This document shows positions 12,786 through 26,457 of a stretch of DNA of 64,000 bases, piece by piece (the stretch's first letter is position 1; every line of letters begins with the position of its first letter). The notes under the pieces were generated by a model, which saw only the letters and a list, made by a program, of their open reading frames with translations, searched no databases and was not told the DNA's origin. The position numbers and the translations under genes are program-made. Source of the DNA: Filosporella fistucella (taxonomy: Eukaryota; Ascomycota; Leotiomycetes; Helotiales); contig JAQJZZ010000019.1 of the NCBI GenBank assembly GCA_030077755.1, forward strand, positions 74,501-138,500. The letters are read 5' to 3'.

Positions 12786-15700
12786 GAGACTGTCGTACTC
12801 CAGCAATGCAGCCATGGATGACTCGCCAGACGAAAAACACCCGCATCCAGACATAATACATTGTGCGCAGGTTCACGGACACTTACTCGATACATAGATA
12901 ATGGGATGGAGAAATCCAGGTTCAGGTTTTCTAGCAAGGCGAAAGACGGGCAAACTCTCGGGTTTTGAGGTGGGTAGTCTGGTATGGTACCATGCTACTC
13001 GACTCTTAGCAACGGCGTCAATGAAGTTCTATGTTTGGGGGTTGGCGATGGGAACAGGCTTGGGCTCTGGCTTGGGAATGGGAATGGGGGTGTTCAGGAC
13101 AATGGATCGATCGTCATTTTCGTGCAAGGCCGGTGCACGTGGGGGGTTGAACATTTGGGAACTGATTGATTAGGAGTCACATTGACGGCGCAAGTGGATT
13201 GAACAGCTTAGTTCTGTAGGTTCTCAAATCATGTATTATCATGTTCCAGTTCCGATTGACAAAGGAAGCTTAACCACAATTTGCCCCCCCCCCCTTTTCC
13301 AAATTCGCTTGCTGCTCCATCGTGTGGCAGTACAATGTATTACCGACAGGGCTCTCCTCCGACATCTCGACCTTAGCAACTTCGCGAGATCCTGGTCAAA
13401 GTGAGCGCCAGGAGCGCCGGCGTGGATTGTCTCTATTACACAACCTCAGTAAAGGGCGATTGCACACCGATATCGTGATGGGCCAAGATCCCAATTGCTG
13501 CCGCAAGCCGTTGGCGCCAGGTGGTGTATGTACAAAAATCCCAAATACTGGGACGGAATACTCGTCATTTCTGCATATTTCCAACGCAGGCGGTGGATTT
13601 TGTGCACATAAGGGAGAGGTTGGAACTTGTTGTCCGTCTTCCATCTCTTTCTTCAATATGATATGCCGAGCAATGTATCACTTGCAACTCTTCGACAGTA
13701 TAATTCCCTTTCAAGCAAATCTTGCGCTTCTAACCATATGCAGCACCATCACGTTGAGCAACCACCATTATGTTCAGCAACCACCAACAGGTTAGCGACT
13801 TGAAGAAGGAAAATCGCCGTTGAAGGCTTTACGCCATGGTAATTCTTTTCTTCTTCTATTTGACCAAGAGGACAAGACTTGACGAGAGAGGAGGCCGTGC
13901 TAATTCCGTGTTACACGGCATGTCGCCAATGACCAGATCTTCGGGATCTGAGATTCGGCCTTGTTAGACAACCCGGTCGGAATGACATGCTGAGCACGTA
14001 GGTGCCGCTGTCAAGGTGCCGGCCAACAGCTTGCTTTTTCTGCTTGTCACCAACAGAATGTGCAAGTACCTATGAACCAGCTGTAAGCAGACGAATATGG
14101 CATGAAGATGTTACGCTTCCGGCAGGGGAGCAGATAGACTGAAGAAGCCGAACATTTTCGGGGTACGGCACAGAAGAGAACTTGCTCATTCGGACCAGAT
14201 TAAGCATTAAAAACAGTTCTATAGGATATATGTGACCCGAACATGCCATACGCGGTTGATATAATGTGTGAGATTTCAAAGTAACGCTGCCAGGTTCCGG
14301 GGTAAGCCCATGGCGTCCAAAGTAAATCTCGTCCCACCTTCGCTAGAGACCCTGCTAACAAAAGAAAATGTGACATGTCGATTTATTACTGTTGACCAAG
14401 ATATTAGTTCCGTGGGATGGGATCTGATATCGGGTCTTTATGCTATCTCTCCGTCAATAAATATGATAAGCTTACAATCCACGAGACAAAGTCCATTGTT
14501 AGTTGTAGAATGTTGCGAGCCGCGAGTATGACCGACGGCAATGCAGGCTTTCAGACCAATGCATGGTGGTGATTGTCGAACACTTATAAGGTTACACAGC
14601 TTTAAGACCGTGGTGGGGGTCGGCGGTTAAATGTTGACAGAGAGTGAGTTCTTCGAGATTAGCCGGTAGCTGGACTGCAACTGCTTCTGAGCGAGTGCGG
14701 TGCGGGGGATGAGTCTCCTTTTCAACACCTCATGCTGCTAACCCAGTTGAATCACATCAATTCTTCCATTCAGACGACATCTCTTGATTTTATCAACACT
14801 TCTTCCCATTTTCCTGGTTGACCGCATGCCTTTGGAGACGACGACTTTTGACTGAAGCAGCTTCATCACTTTTTGCCAAATTCCGCTCGATGTGCTCCAC
14901 TGTTGTGTGATCATCAGTTTCTCCGGCGTCCAGAAGCATCAGAGACGGCATCTCGACATGGGAAGCAGGATTGGATGAACTGAGCTGCATATTGCACAGG
15001 CACTCGGTACCAGTCTTCTCATCCTCGTGCTGCACGACCGATGCGTTGCTGCGTGCTTGTGGATTTGTGCTTGTCTTGGCCACGAATTGAACCACCAAAT
15101 TTATATTGCCTCCCAAGCCGCTTGTGATGGTTATCTTTGGGCCACCGGTCTCGTGGCTCATGTACGAAGTACTTTGTACCTCGAGAAGGGGGGGCAAACC
15201 TGCTTTTCACTCTGGACTTACCAGATACGAGTACCAAAGTACTGCGCTTATGGTAGCGGCAGGTTGTACCCAACAACTGAGATGCACTCCACTTCACTGC
15301 GGCGAGATGCAGGATCTGTGGGATATACGAAGACAACCATATAGTAGTCCTCTTCGCGGCTAAGCCAACTGAGTTTGGAACGGGCAGTCTCAGGGGGGCT
15401 ATCTTGAGCCGACTCGCAATACTGTCTGTATCGCTTCATGTTGCTGTAACCTCGGAACGTTGCCGTTCGGGAAACACGGTTCGGGAAACACGTTATTCCT
15501 CTCGTGAGGAGGAATCCCGTCATAACAGCACGCCTTTTTTGGTTATCTCGTAAGATGCCTCAATTTCTGGGAGATTTTTATTACCATCAGACGCCTTTGT
15601 TGCCCTCGGAGCCTGTGGGTCCGGCGTCTTCAAAAGGATGCCCACCGTAGAGGCTCTGTAAATGGTACATTATATTAGGACCTCCTTTCATACGATTTCC

Positions 15701-18700
15701 GGGCATCAACATCCAACTTCATTCCTGCTTCCAAAATGTTGTCGGTACATGTCCAGTCAGCAATGCAACAGCTCTCGTCTCCAGGGATGTTCATTGCTGG
15801 TCGTATGCCTTGGATCAACGATTGGAGCTCAAAGACATACTTGTATGGGCAAAGGCTGCGATCGCCTTGCAGTGTTCGAAATGCACTCCATTTGATTATT
15901 TTTATTACGGAGACTTTTCGAGATCGGGCCAACAAAGGGGCAGAAAAGTGGCCTCCTGATTTGGATTGATCAAGAAATCGGGATCAAGTTGGGCAAACGA
16001 GGGAGCGACTTGTCGTTGGTCACTATTGCCCACAATTCCTCCCAATTATCGTAGGCCACCATTCAATCGTTTGCCATCCAATGATGACCCTACTCTGTAC
16101 CTGCACACTTCCTCGTTTTATCGTCCTCTTACATCGTTCTACGCTTGTATGAGATCCAGCTCTGAGCGTTGGACTATGACCTGTTCGTTGTTATTCCGTT
16201 CCTACTATCGTTTATCGCGACCACTTAGACAAGTGTGACTGTAACCACCCCTCGGACATTCCTCTTCTTCGCAGATCTGCCATGTATCTGTACAGGCATC
16301 GTGGCCATGAAGGTCAAAGTCTTTGAGTGCTAAGGATAAATCCTAGCTATGCTTGATCACTCTCAAACCCTTGAACACCTGATCATGATGACGACGATGA
16401 TGGCAAAACCCGCTGGCTGAGACAACTATGGGCACTAAAAGGTTCGAGCTCTGGTACGAGCCTCGGAGATCAAAGCATAGGCTACGCTTCACCTAGCTGA
16501 AATGAGCACCGAAACTTCATCAATCCAGCTTTGGGCGCTTCCCTTCCTCCGAACTAGATGGAGCCTCTGCCATTGACCACCCGTTTAAAGCGAACTTGTC
16601 AGCATGTTGAGGCCTGCCCTTGAGCATATAGTCACTGTTCACATGTCATAACATCTCGCAACGGCCCGATATGTGCCACTTGAATATTGTCATGTCTCCA
16701 ATTCGGACACGAAGCCGGTTCCTGGAGCAATCAGGAATTCGGATCTTGAAATTATGCCATTTATCACGAGTCTTGACTCAGGGCAGCAAAGCTGCCTTTA
16801 CCCAGCTTGAAACAAAACATTCCCCATGTTCCGCCCTGGATTTCTTGAACGGTTCCGGACCGTGGTAATACCCCAATGTCGATGAAGACAGTAGTTGCAC
16901 TGCATGCAGACTTACGTGTTGAAAAGGGCCCAAGATAGAACCGTTCTGAGAGTACCACACAACTTACTCTTCTGACACTTATCTTTGCGATTCAGTGGAT
17001 AAGATTCGCATGAAGGCTTGGCCATCATTGGCTCAGAGAATATAGAGTTTTTGAGGAAAGTCTTCTCGCAGCACAGCCAGAATATGATATGACCTTGATA
17101 CCCAACCAGTTGTCCGGTTCAATCAAGCGTGTTACGACTGCCCGTAGATCCTTACGACCCAATGCCGAACAGCAGATGCCGAAGCCGAGATGTTGAGACT
17201 TGGTTAAACGCAGACGGTACATACATGGCTGTCCTCGTCCTATATTGATTCATATTGGACAATAACAGAGTGGTGACCTTCGTCAATATGCGATTACCCA
17301 CATTTGGTTTCCCATAACATACGATATATACTTTTCGAAACCATGGAAACATCACTGGCAGCGTTTGGATCAGACATCATGTATGTGGAGGGATTCAGGG
17401 ACTACTTCCTATTCGGGACGGATATGATTTATGTCCATGCGTCCTAAGGTACAGCTCGTTGAATCTCACAATGAAAGAGAAGGTCGACTAATTGGAAGTA
17501 AGTTATATGCTGTCTGACCAACAGCCCAAGGGTTCGAGGCACATGTACCCTGATGACACATGATGCCTAGCCTAATGAATGTCTAGCAGATTCCCATACT
17601 AGGCGTTTTATCAGTTCAAATGCCGGATGTTATTCGTGTAGTACTCTCGGACATGTCTCTCTGTCAGCCTCTTCAACATCACGTCCGACTCGTCATCCTG
17701 CTTGGTGCGCCGCATCCTGCCGCTCCCAACCTTTCAGCTTGAGCCGTAATCAATACTTTGATATTTTGAGGGATTTTCTGTCTCTGGCGGTGAAGTCCTA
17801 GACAGTGTCAAAAAGTGTCTGTCCCTTAGGCTCACGGCCAATTTCTCCAAACGCCTTCAGCAAAAATGGAAGACTATATATAGGGACTGTTACTCCCTAG
17901 TACCTTGTCTTGCCCCTCATTATCATTTACCCCTCCAGCGTCAGCCATGTCTAGAAGCCTGTGCCACAGTCACTCAGAGGACGTCAGACGGCTTGGCTTA
18001 TCTCCAAGAACCCAACCTCTCTTGTGGAGGCGGTTGAATCCATCAATGAACTCGTTGGTACTCTTTGCAGATATGTATTAAAATGAAAAAAATCAACGGG
18101 ATTTAGCTTTTCCCGGAAATCCTTATCTTTTGCAAAATTTCTCGCCTTTCAGCCTCTCTACGGAGTACTTCGTAGTTTGACCTTCCTAGACAGGGTGGTC
18201 CTTCAGCACGTACCTCGGAACGCTCTTCCGATGCATTCCCCTTTACTCTCCAACTCCAACCACTTACAAGCCTAAAACTCATAATTTGAGATTTTCACCA
18301 GTCTAGCCCTTAAAACTCTGACTTATACTCCAGGTCCAGGCTTCGAAAAGCATCCCAGTACTCCCCCTCACATCACCACGTTATTACCCCAGCTACCACG
18401 TTGACGTGGGGCTTCTTCTTTCTCCAATAAATGCCTGTTGGAGATCCTCATGTGCTGCAGTAACGACGCATAGCGCAACATCATCGACGATCTCGATGAA
18501 TGAAAGGAGAAGTGACAATTACAGTACCTTCGCCGTACGGAGATAATGCGGCCGCAATGAAAAATGTGGCATGTTTATGTTGTCAAGATGACAAGTGTCC
18601 GAAGTTGTAATCTCAGCTGGTGAGTCGTGATTTCGTAGGTTCTGCATGTCGGCTTGCTCTTTGGTCGAAAATACACTCATTATGGACACCGCACCGCGCT

Positions 18701-20698
18701 CCAGACTTTCAGCGCTCAGAGAAAGCTTGGACTCTTTATCTTTGTCTTTGTCTTTGTTTTCGAACAGTCGGGGTTCAGTTCACGCCCACGACTGCGGGCA
18801 TAGGAGATTGGATGCTTGTGCTTTGTGTCGACATTTGCAACAAAATTTCGATGTGATCTCGCATAGCTCCAAAATTTGGGTTGCGCCGCTATGCATGAGA
18901 GTCAATTGTTGGGAATCACGGACGACATGCATGACAGCCTCAATTCCACTGCTCAATCTTTGCTTGACAGTAGACTTCGGGCTTGGAGCCCTGATTCAGC
19001 TGTGGCGTTCTTTCTTTCCGTGGTCGTCGGATGCACATCCGTATTGCCAATGTGCTAGTCGAGGGAGGTATAATGTTAAGAAAACTTCTATTACTCGATT
19101 GAGAATATTCTTATCGCAGAATAGTACAGTAATAATATCGCTACTGGTGGCGGAAAGTGGCTGCGGCGAGCTAAGTGAGTAACCACTACATTGAAATCGA
19201 ATTTGTTTAGACCAAGGGCGTCGGAGAATAGCCCTTGAAATACGGAGGCGTCTCCGTACTATTTCATACCCACAGATGAGATGGACTGTAAAATGAGTTA
19301 CGCACAAATATACGCCGTGGTGGGGTTTGTGTAGTGGGCAACTAATTTTAAAATCAACATTTCTGCCATGTGGAAGGTCACGGCATTTAGAGAAGCTAAA
19401 AGAATCTTGCACCCACCTGTTTGAAAAATTACAAGGCATTGCATAGTGATTCCACATCAATATGTCTGAATCTTCAAACATTAAGGAGCAACAGAAGCTA
19501 CTTGCGGATACAATCAATTGCTTGCATAGGAGAAATACACCAACTTGGGTCCGAGATGTTTCAACTTATGACTCAGCCAATCTCGCAAATACTCTCTGGT
19601 CATACTTCAGAAATCGAAACAGTCCTCATCCAGTACCGTAATTGAAATCCAGAATAAAGTGAGATTAAAGCCTATTCAATAACTATAATCAATATAGTTG
19701 GATCATTGACGACTGAGAAACGTTGGTACTCATCCTCAATATTATAATCAACTTGATGGATAAGTCTGGTCCTTGTACCTGGGATACAAACGAGCTTTTC
19801 CGGCTTCGCAGCGCGTTTTTATTTTGGAAAACTTGGTGAGGGGGAGTTTCTGAGATGGAAAGATTTCCTAGATTTGAAAGATCTCTCTAGTGTTCCTATC
19901 TAATACTCTGGTAAGTAGCGTTTAAATAAGGACTTGAGGATATGCGAATTAGCACGATTTCAAACTATCCCATTTCTTGTCTCAAGCACCGAGATTGACC
20001 TGGATTTCTGTTTTTACCATGAAAAATAGCATTCCTAGTCTAGGTAGTGCGTGTTTCATTTGTGGGTATGTCTTCATAACCGAATAGTGTCAATGAAGAT
20101 TCTTGAAGAATAGAGATGTATGTAGTAGTAGAGAGCCATAGAAAGATTTGATAGAGGCTAATATGACAGAGAACATACAGTCTTCAAGCACAGGTCATAA
20201 AAGGTAATGAAGAGCTTCGAAGACAACACGGAGTAACGGAATAAGATAGTTGAGAACAGTCTAACAGAAAAGAACGTGTCGCCACTTGTTACACTGACCG
20301 TGAGGCATATGCATTACAGCCTGAAGTTCCACTCGATCTCACTGGAATACCACCAACCACAATCTGTGCAAAATCTTCTCGTGTTCCAGCAAACATTTGC
20401 AAGACAAACCGCCAGTCACACAACAGACTATCGATACAGTCTTGGAGAAGAATATATTAACAGCAAAACACTGCATGCATCTATTAGAGACTCCAGAACA
20501 TGAAACCCAGACAAGTCATACGTCATACTTAAAAAAGGGTAATCCCATCCAAACCAGTCCACTGCTCAAGAATGCAAATCCCGCTCAATCCTCATCACTT
20601 GACTCTCTGTACATACAGCAAAGCAAAACACCAATGGCTATGCCCATTCGCCCAGAATGCTGGTTGAGGCCCCTCCAACATCATCAAGCTTTATCTAC
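12786..20698. other. Gene desert, right part: 7.9 kb with no supported protein gene
   Basis: No domain-bearing frame is seen. Small landmarks: a run of ten or more C near 13283, a tandem 15-bp duplication (GGTTCGGGAAACACG) near 15465-15495, a TTTGTC microsatellite near 18735-18760, and inverted tacggagta words near 18165 and 19245. A minus-strand frame at about 14793-15160 has protein-like composition but no ATG context, domain or partner exon, so I do not call it. The final 500 bases are the probable 3' region of the minus-strand gene ending at 20699. Confidence 0.5.
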
Positions 20699-23555
20699 TC
20701 ATGGTCTCGAGATCCCCTGCCGTGCCTAGATATCCGTTAGGCAAAAAACCAATTCTGTGATAAAATTCCACATACCTTCATTTGTTCAATCTTTGCCTTC
20801 AGCGCACTTGTAACTTCTGCCGCACGTTTCCAGCTTTCAACACCTTGCGCATTTCCACTTCCACCTGAACTTTCGGTGCTCACATCTCTGCTCATGCGTG
20901 TGCTAGTGTATGCAGATGGCGCTGGACTATTCCTGCCGCCGCTGCCACTGGCTGCACTATTCCGCCCATTGCGCCCAAGATCTGGGCTAAGCTTACTTCG
21001 ACCATATCGAGATTCCATTGGGTCTCCAGTATTCTCCTTTTCCTCACTCAAGGTAGAGGTGAATGACATGCGCGCACGATTGTTATACCCATTCCTCCCT
21101 GTTTCTGGAGGGCCAGAGTACATTCCAGTATCACGATATATGCCTGCTTCATCTTTAATGTTTTCTCGTCCCGGGCTGACGGCTGGAGGACTGTTGACAC
21201 GCTCGGCACTTGTAAGTGCACGCTTTAGTCTTTCCATTTCTCTCCTGAGCTGTCCACACATGGCTTCAGCTGCCTCACAATCTGATCTTGCACGCACCAG
21301 CTGTGTCTCCTTCGCTTTGATCGACAAGACATCTCTAGTGTGATCTTCGATAAGTTGTGCATTTTGGTTCTTCAACTCTTGAACCTCGGAATTCAGCCGT
21401 GATCGTTCTTGCCGGAGGTCATCACATTGTCGGAGGAGTCTATCCTTATCTAATCGAAGTTCTTCCAACTCGGCCCGTTCGACGGCAGTTAATCCTGAGT
21501 TCGGCGGGGGGGAGGCTGGTGATGGCGATGGAGCAGTGAGTGGAGGTGCTTTTGCAGCAAGAGAGCGGCCTGCTAGACCACGACCTAAACCAATACGTGG
21601 AGGCGGAGCCATTTCCTCTTCCGGAGGAGGTGCTTGAGAAACTGGACGACGAGGAGATGACAAAGTGGGTGGTGCAGCTCCGCCTGGACCTGCAAGCGTT
21701 CTCTTCAGAGGAGCTTTCAACCCGCCTGGGGTAGCCAGACCTGTAGGTTTCGGACCTCCAAGTTTGGAGCCAGGAATACTTCTTGCTGTTGGTTGTGGTG
21801 CCAGAGGGGCTTCTTGTGCATACGGACTTGGAGCTGGGGCTGCTTTCTTCGCAGCTGGCTTTTTGGCGACAACTTTTCTTGGAGGTGCTGTTGGCGCCGA
21901 GCGAGGGGCCGCAGCTGCGGGAGGTGGCTTTGGTTTATCCTTTGCTTTCACCTCTGCTGTTTCGAAATACTCTTTGATTTTGGTCTTTCGAATTTCGTCA
22001 AGTCCTTCGAGGTGCGGTCCCATTGCTCGCTCGCCCATAATCTTCATAATCGTCCCCAGAACCTCAGCTCCACCTGATCTGAGGACTTCTACTGATTCAG
22101 CAAGGAGTTTCTTTGCTGACTCAACAATAGAGGCAACCTCGGGCTTGGTAGGAGCATCTCGTGTCGTTCTAAGACACCTAATCAGAAATTTCATGGTTCC
22201 TTCCTTGACCTGTGGATTTTTGTGCTTCAAAAACTCTAGAATTTCCTCGAGACAGTCCGTCAAGCTTGTGGCGACAAAAACTTGATCCAAAGCCAGGCCT
22301 AAAGCGTCCGATACCGAGGCTTTCTTTTCTTTCAATCTTTCCATAATTGGACTCATCACTATAGACCGATATTTCCCAAAGGGTTTCCGCATCCCTTTCG
22401 CTAAGACCTCGATACATTGAGCTGCCTGGATGACTACCGCAATATTGGCATCCTTCATTGACTTTGCAAGTCCTCGAACAACCTCACCAAAGTCGCCATC
22501 CTTGATTCTGGGTACATTGAGAAGTGGGAACAATGCCTCCAGCGCATCTTTTCGCTCTTTCCATTTGGTCGAAGCTAGTTGGTCGCTGAAATCCGGTGCT
22601 ACCTTAGATAACACGTCTTGTGGTTCGGCGAGATCAAAAGCATCAATTTCCACAGGCTCTTCTTCCAAATCATCTTCTACTTCAGCGGCTGCACCAGGAG
22701 GTGGAGCCCGTGACATGGCTGCTTGCTGAGATCGAAGAAACCTCTCTTGTTTCGGCGCCGGTTCTGATTTGATCTTCTCGAAGGACGCTTCCATATCTGT
22801 CTGTTGTGTAGGCTTCAGGTCATTCCAGAACATAGGCTTCATTGCCTCCCTTAGCCATCGGTACAATTCCACCGCCAGATTCGTAGCCTCTGCTCGTACA
22901 TTTTTATCTGCGTGACCAAATGGCTTCGGCAATGCCTTCAGTACTGGTTTTGGGTCCACAGTTTTGCATCCGTAATTGTGAAAAATTGCAGTCAGTGCCG
23001 CTAACGTCGCGGCAACAATTTTGGGCTGTTTGTGAGCCAGACATGGAAGCAACTCTTCAATAACAGGTGCAGAGGTGTCTAGCTCGATATATAGTAGGAT
23101 AGCTTCTAACGCGGAGGTTTTTGTAGCAGCTCTGGTTGATGAAAGTCCCTTTTCCACCAAGGGCGTAATCGTATGACTTCTTGTTCTTATCGGATTGTTA
23201 ACTGAGTGAAAGCTCTATTTTTAATTCAAACGTACCTTGTACAACCTTCCCGGCCCCCGAATTTAAGAAACGCGCATAATGCGGCAATGCCTTCTTGCTG
23301 GGCTGCAACATTGGAGTCTGCTGCAGCTCCCTTCCACAGGCTAGGGTCTTGTATGAATGGACGAAACGCAGGATCAGATTCGTCTGGTGTAATTTCGAAT
23401 TGTTTCGTAGCATCCTCGTAAGCAGCTTTTCTGACTTTCCAAACCTATGAGGTGATCAATCAGCTTTTGAATGAGACATCTGCGGGGTCCGTTACCTTGT
23501 GTTGGAAACGGTCAGGCAATGGCAGAGAGCTGAAATCTTCTTCCTGCTCAGCCAT
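20699..23555 (-). CDS. stu2: XMAP215/Dis1-family microtubule polymerase (Stu2/Alp14/AlpA type)
   Basis: Four exons on the minus strand (23555-23496, 23444-23236, 23185-20776, 20725-20699) give 901 residues. The family binds tubulin through TOG domains and speeds plus-end growth at spindle poles and cytoplasmic microtubule tips. TOG1 covers roughly residues 15-230 and TOG2 roughly 280-510 (W298-K-E-R-K starts its first HEAT helix). A Pro/Ala/Lys-rich basic linker (about 515-655) is typical of microtubule-lattice binding, a coiled coil follows (about 658-745), then a Ser-rich region. Two TOG domains plus a coiled coil is the usual fungal layout. The last exon has only nine codons, including the stop (ARQGISRP). 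Intron 2 must end in an AAG acceptor (GATAAG, or ACAAG six bases on), because the only CAG leads straight into a stop. It is divergent from pac1. Confidence 0.93.
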
Positions 23556-24538
23556 AGCTTCTACGGTAACGGCTTTGGAGACTATTAGGGGAGTTTTTGA
23601 AGGTTTCCCGAGATCTGTGACGCGCCTGGTCAGTTTGCGAAATGGTAAAGTGATATGTTTCTGCATTTCCACAGAATCTGGCAGGCTGGCGTAGATACTG
23701 CCCAACATAGCCACCCAAAGGCATCTTGACAAGGGGCGCAAAGAGGACGCAAAGGGCTACTTACCTGGAGGAGTGGGCGCGCAAAGCTTTGAGGGGTGCT
23801 CTTGCCTTCAAAGAGGGTGTTTTGGAGTCGATCGCAAATGTATTAGACGGCAGGAGTCGCGTTTGTTTGGTAATGTGTACAGATTCGCCGTAATAATTCG
23901 TATCGAGGGTAGTTTGCATGAATTTTGTTTACATCTCCAAAGGTGTAGCAAACTGGCAAGACAATTTTGATGTGTTGTTGATGCATCGCCAAATCTCGAA
24001 ATTCTGTCCCTCGTCACTACGGCGACTCCCCTGCATGGATGACTGGGCTAGTGCGTGCAGCGCTGGACGGGGGCTTGCGCTGGACCAGATTCAGGGGTGC
24101 GATTACTGAGGGCAAGAGGCAACAAGGAAATCAGGTGTCAATATGGCAACGCTCTGTATCAGCTTCATCTGAATCTCCCACCATGCAAAATCATTGCCGT
24201 GTTCAATATTCACAGACCAACCTTTGGACTTTACTTTCGAGATCTCCACCTATATATTACCACGTGTTGTCCCGCTCCAAGTGATTTAATCACTGCACAA
24301 ATTTACATCAAAATCCATAAGCCGGAAGTTTTGTATTTGAGAACACCGAGACACATTAAATAGGTAGTATTTGGATCCGCGTCCGCAGCTCCATCTTCAT
24401 CCCGCTTCCCACCACATTTTCGAAGAAATAAACCCTCGAAGGCAACACGCTACACCGCCGCTGGCCAGGCGCATTGGCTTGGGATAATTACCTGTCCGTC
24501 ACATCCTCGAACTTCATGTATCGTCTACCGCATTCGCC
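23556..24538. promoter_or_regulatory. Shared divergent promoter of stu2 and pac1
   Basis: These 983 bases separate the two start codons and hold no credible gene, so both promoters must lie here. The sequence close to the pac1 ATG is GC-richer with pyrimidine tracts. I see no specific transcription-factor site that I would defend. Confidence 0.6.
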
Positions 24539-26013
24539 ATGAGCCAGATCCTGACGTCGCGGCAGGCCGAGGAGCTGTAAGTCGCCGGTCCTACCTCAAT
24601 ACTGTCACCTTTTAATGTTTGCGCAGTCACAAGTCGATCATAGCATATCTTTCATCCAACAACCTCACGAACAGTGCCGCGGCGTTACGGGAAGAACTAC
24701 AGATTGGCGACAGCTTTGATGCCGCAACCAGTAAGAAATATGAAGGCCTCTTGGAGAAAAAATGGACAAGTGTTGTGCGATTGCAGAAAAAGGTGTGACG
24801 TGTGATCTAATCTAGGAGATAATCGTTGACTTTTCAGATAATGGATCTAGAGTCCAGGAACTCCACACTACAAGCAGAAATTGATTCAGCAACTCCTACT
24901 TCCCTCTCAAGACGAAATCAAGACCCCATTAGTTGGCTTCCCAAAGCCCCCGCGAGGCACACTCTCGAATCACACCGGGAACCAGTCACTTGCGTTGCTT
25001 TTCACCCGGTGTTCTCATCACTTGCATCTGGCTCAGAGGATTTCACAATCAAGATTTGGGATTGGGAGCTAGGGGAGTTGGAAAGGACAGTGAAGGGACA
25101 TACCCGGGCTGTACTGGATGTTGACTTCGGAGGTCCACGAGGAGGAACCTTACTTGCTTCATGTTCTAGTGACCTCACAATCAAGCTATGGGACCCTAGC
25201 GATGAATATAAAAACATTCGAACTCTCCCTGGACACGATCATTCCGTTTCAGCAGTACGATTTGTTCCAAGCGGTGCAGCAGGGTCACCATCTTCTGGAA
25301 ATCTTCTAGTATCAGCAAGTCGAGACAAATCACTTCGAATTTGGGATGTATCCACAGGATATTGTGTTAAAACTATACGGGGCCATGCGGACTGGGTTCG
25401 AGATGTATCGCCGTCTTATGATGGCCGCTTCTTACTTTCATGTGGAGCAGACCACACTGGAAGAATATGGGATGCATCATCCGGGGAGAACAAGACTACT
25501 TTATTGGGGCATGAAAATGTGGTTGAGTGCTGTGTCTTCGCACCTCCAGCAAGCTATGGGCATCTAGCGACAATGGCTGGTCTGAAAAAACCTCCTCCAG
25601 CCAGTAGTTCTGCCGAATTTGTGGCTACAGGATCGAGAGATAAATCCATTAGGATATGGGATTCCCGAGGGACATTGATCAAAACTCTTATTGGACATGA
25701 CAACTGGGTCAGAGGTTTGGTCTTTCACCCGGGAGGCAAATATCTGATGAGTGTCGCGGACGACAAAACCTTGCGATGTTGGGATTTATCACAGGAGGGA
25801 AAGATGGTCAAATCACTAGAAGATGCACATTCACACTTTGTGAGCTGCATTCGCTGGGCTCCAGGTGTGGTGAAGGATGCTCCTTTAACAAACGGTGTGA
25901 ATGGAACGCCAAATGGAGCAAATAAAAAAGATACCCCGGCACCAAATGTTAGCATACGGTGTGTTATTGCGACCGGGTGTGTGGATATGGCGGTCCGAGT
26001 CTTTGCATCATGA
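24539..26013 (+). CDS. pac1: Nuclear distribution protein PAC1/NudF (LIS1), dynein regulator
   Basis: Exons 24539-24576, 24627-24792 and 24838-26013 encode 459 residues, the normal length of the family. LIS1 proteins bind the dynein motor with NudE and target it to microtubule plus ends for nuclear migration. The N-terminus [17 protein letters not shown] starts a LisH dimerisation motif (about residues 9-41), followed by a short coiled coil (about 60-86). Seven WD40 repeats begin at about residue 109 ([10 protein letters not shown]), with repeated GH…V…V.F and IKIWD/LKLWD/LRCWDL endings. The first ATG is set by the short 38-nt exon that splices in frame into the LisH helix. The poorly conserved insert N-G-V-N-G-T-P-N-G lies in the last repeat. 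It shares its upstream region with stu2, another plus-end factor. Confidence 0.95.
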
Positions 26014-26457
26014 TTATGAGATTGAGGGACGGCTGTTTTATCGACGCGGAGTTGAGGAGTTGGCTTAGGCAAACCAATTCTAGAGAATTGCTTTGAATTG
26101 GCTACGATATCACGAACGTTATGCGTAGCATATGTGCAGAAGACGAAGTTTCTTCATGAATTCAATACATGTACAAATATATTGAGTTCTATATTTCACT
26201 TATCGCTTCTGTGACCATTTATGACTCCTACCGTCATGCTTCTTCATTCTGTAATCGAATTCCTGTCACCCCCTCCCCCTCCTAGTCAGGCCCTCGATCG
26301 ATCAATTCCTACCTAGGTATGGATTATTCTCAGCCTTGTCCGAAACGTGGCGAGTCATGTGATGGAGGCGCTAAAATTTCTGTAGCAGCCTTGTTGATTG
26401 CCTGGTCTTGACATAATTACAACTGCCTGGCAACTAATTTCGACAACAAACTCCACA
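26014..26457. other. Intergenic between pac1 and the G-patch gene
   Basis: This 444-base spacer carries the 3' end of pac1 and the promoter of the next gene. It contains a C/T-rich tract near 26270 and the palindromic word CTACCTAGGTA near 26310. No gene is seen. Confidence 0.5.

Noticed and set aside
14793..15197. Minus-strand frame with protein-like composition
   Set aside because: There is no good ATG, partner exon or known domain. It is noted in the desert entry only.
15465..15495. Tandem 15-bp duplication GGTTCGGGAAACACG
   Set aside because: Only two copies, with no extension. It is most likely replication slippage.
18646..19182. A 178-codon plus-strand frame
   Set aside because: It contains the TTTGTC microsatellite (a run of Ser-Leu), matches nothing and has no splice context.
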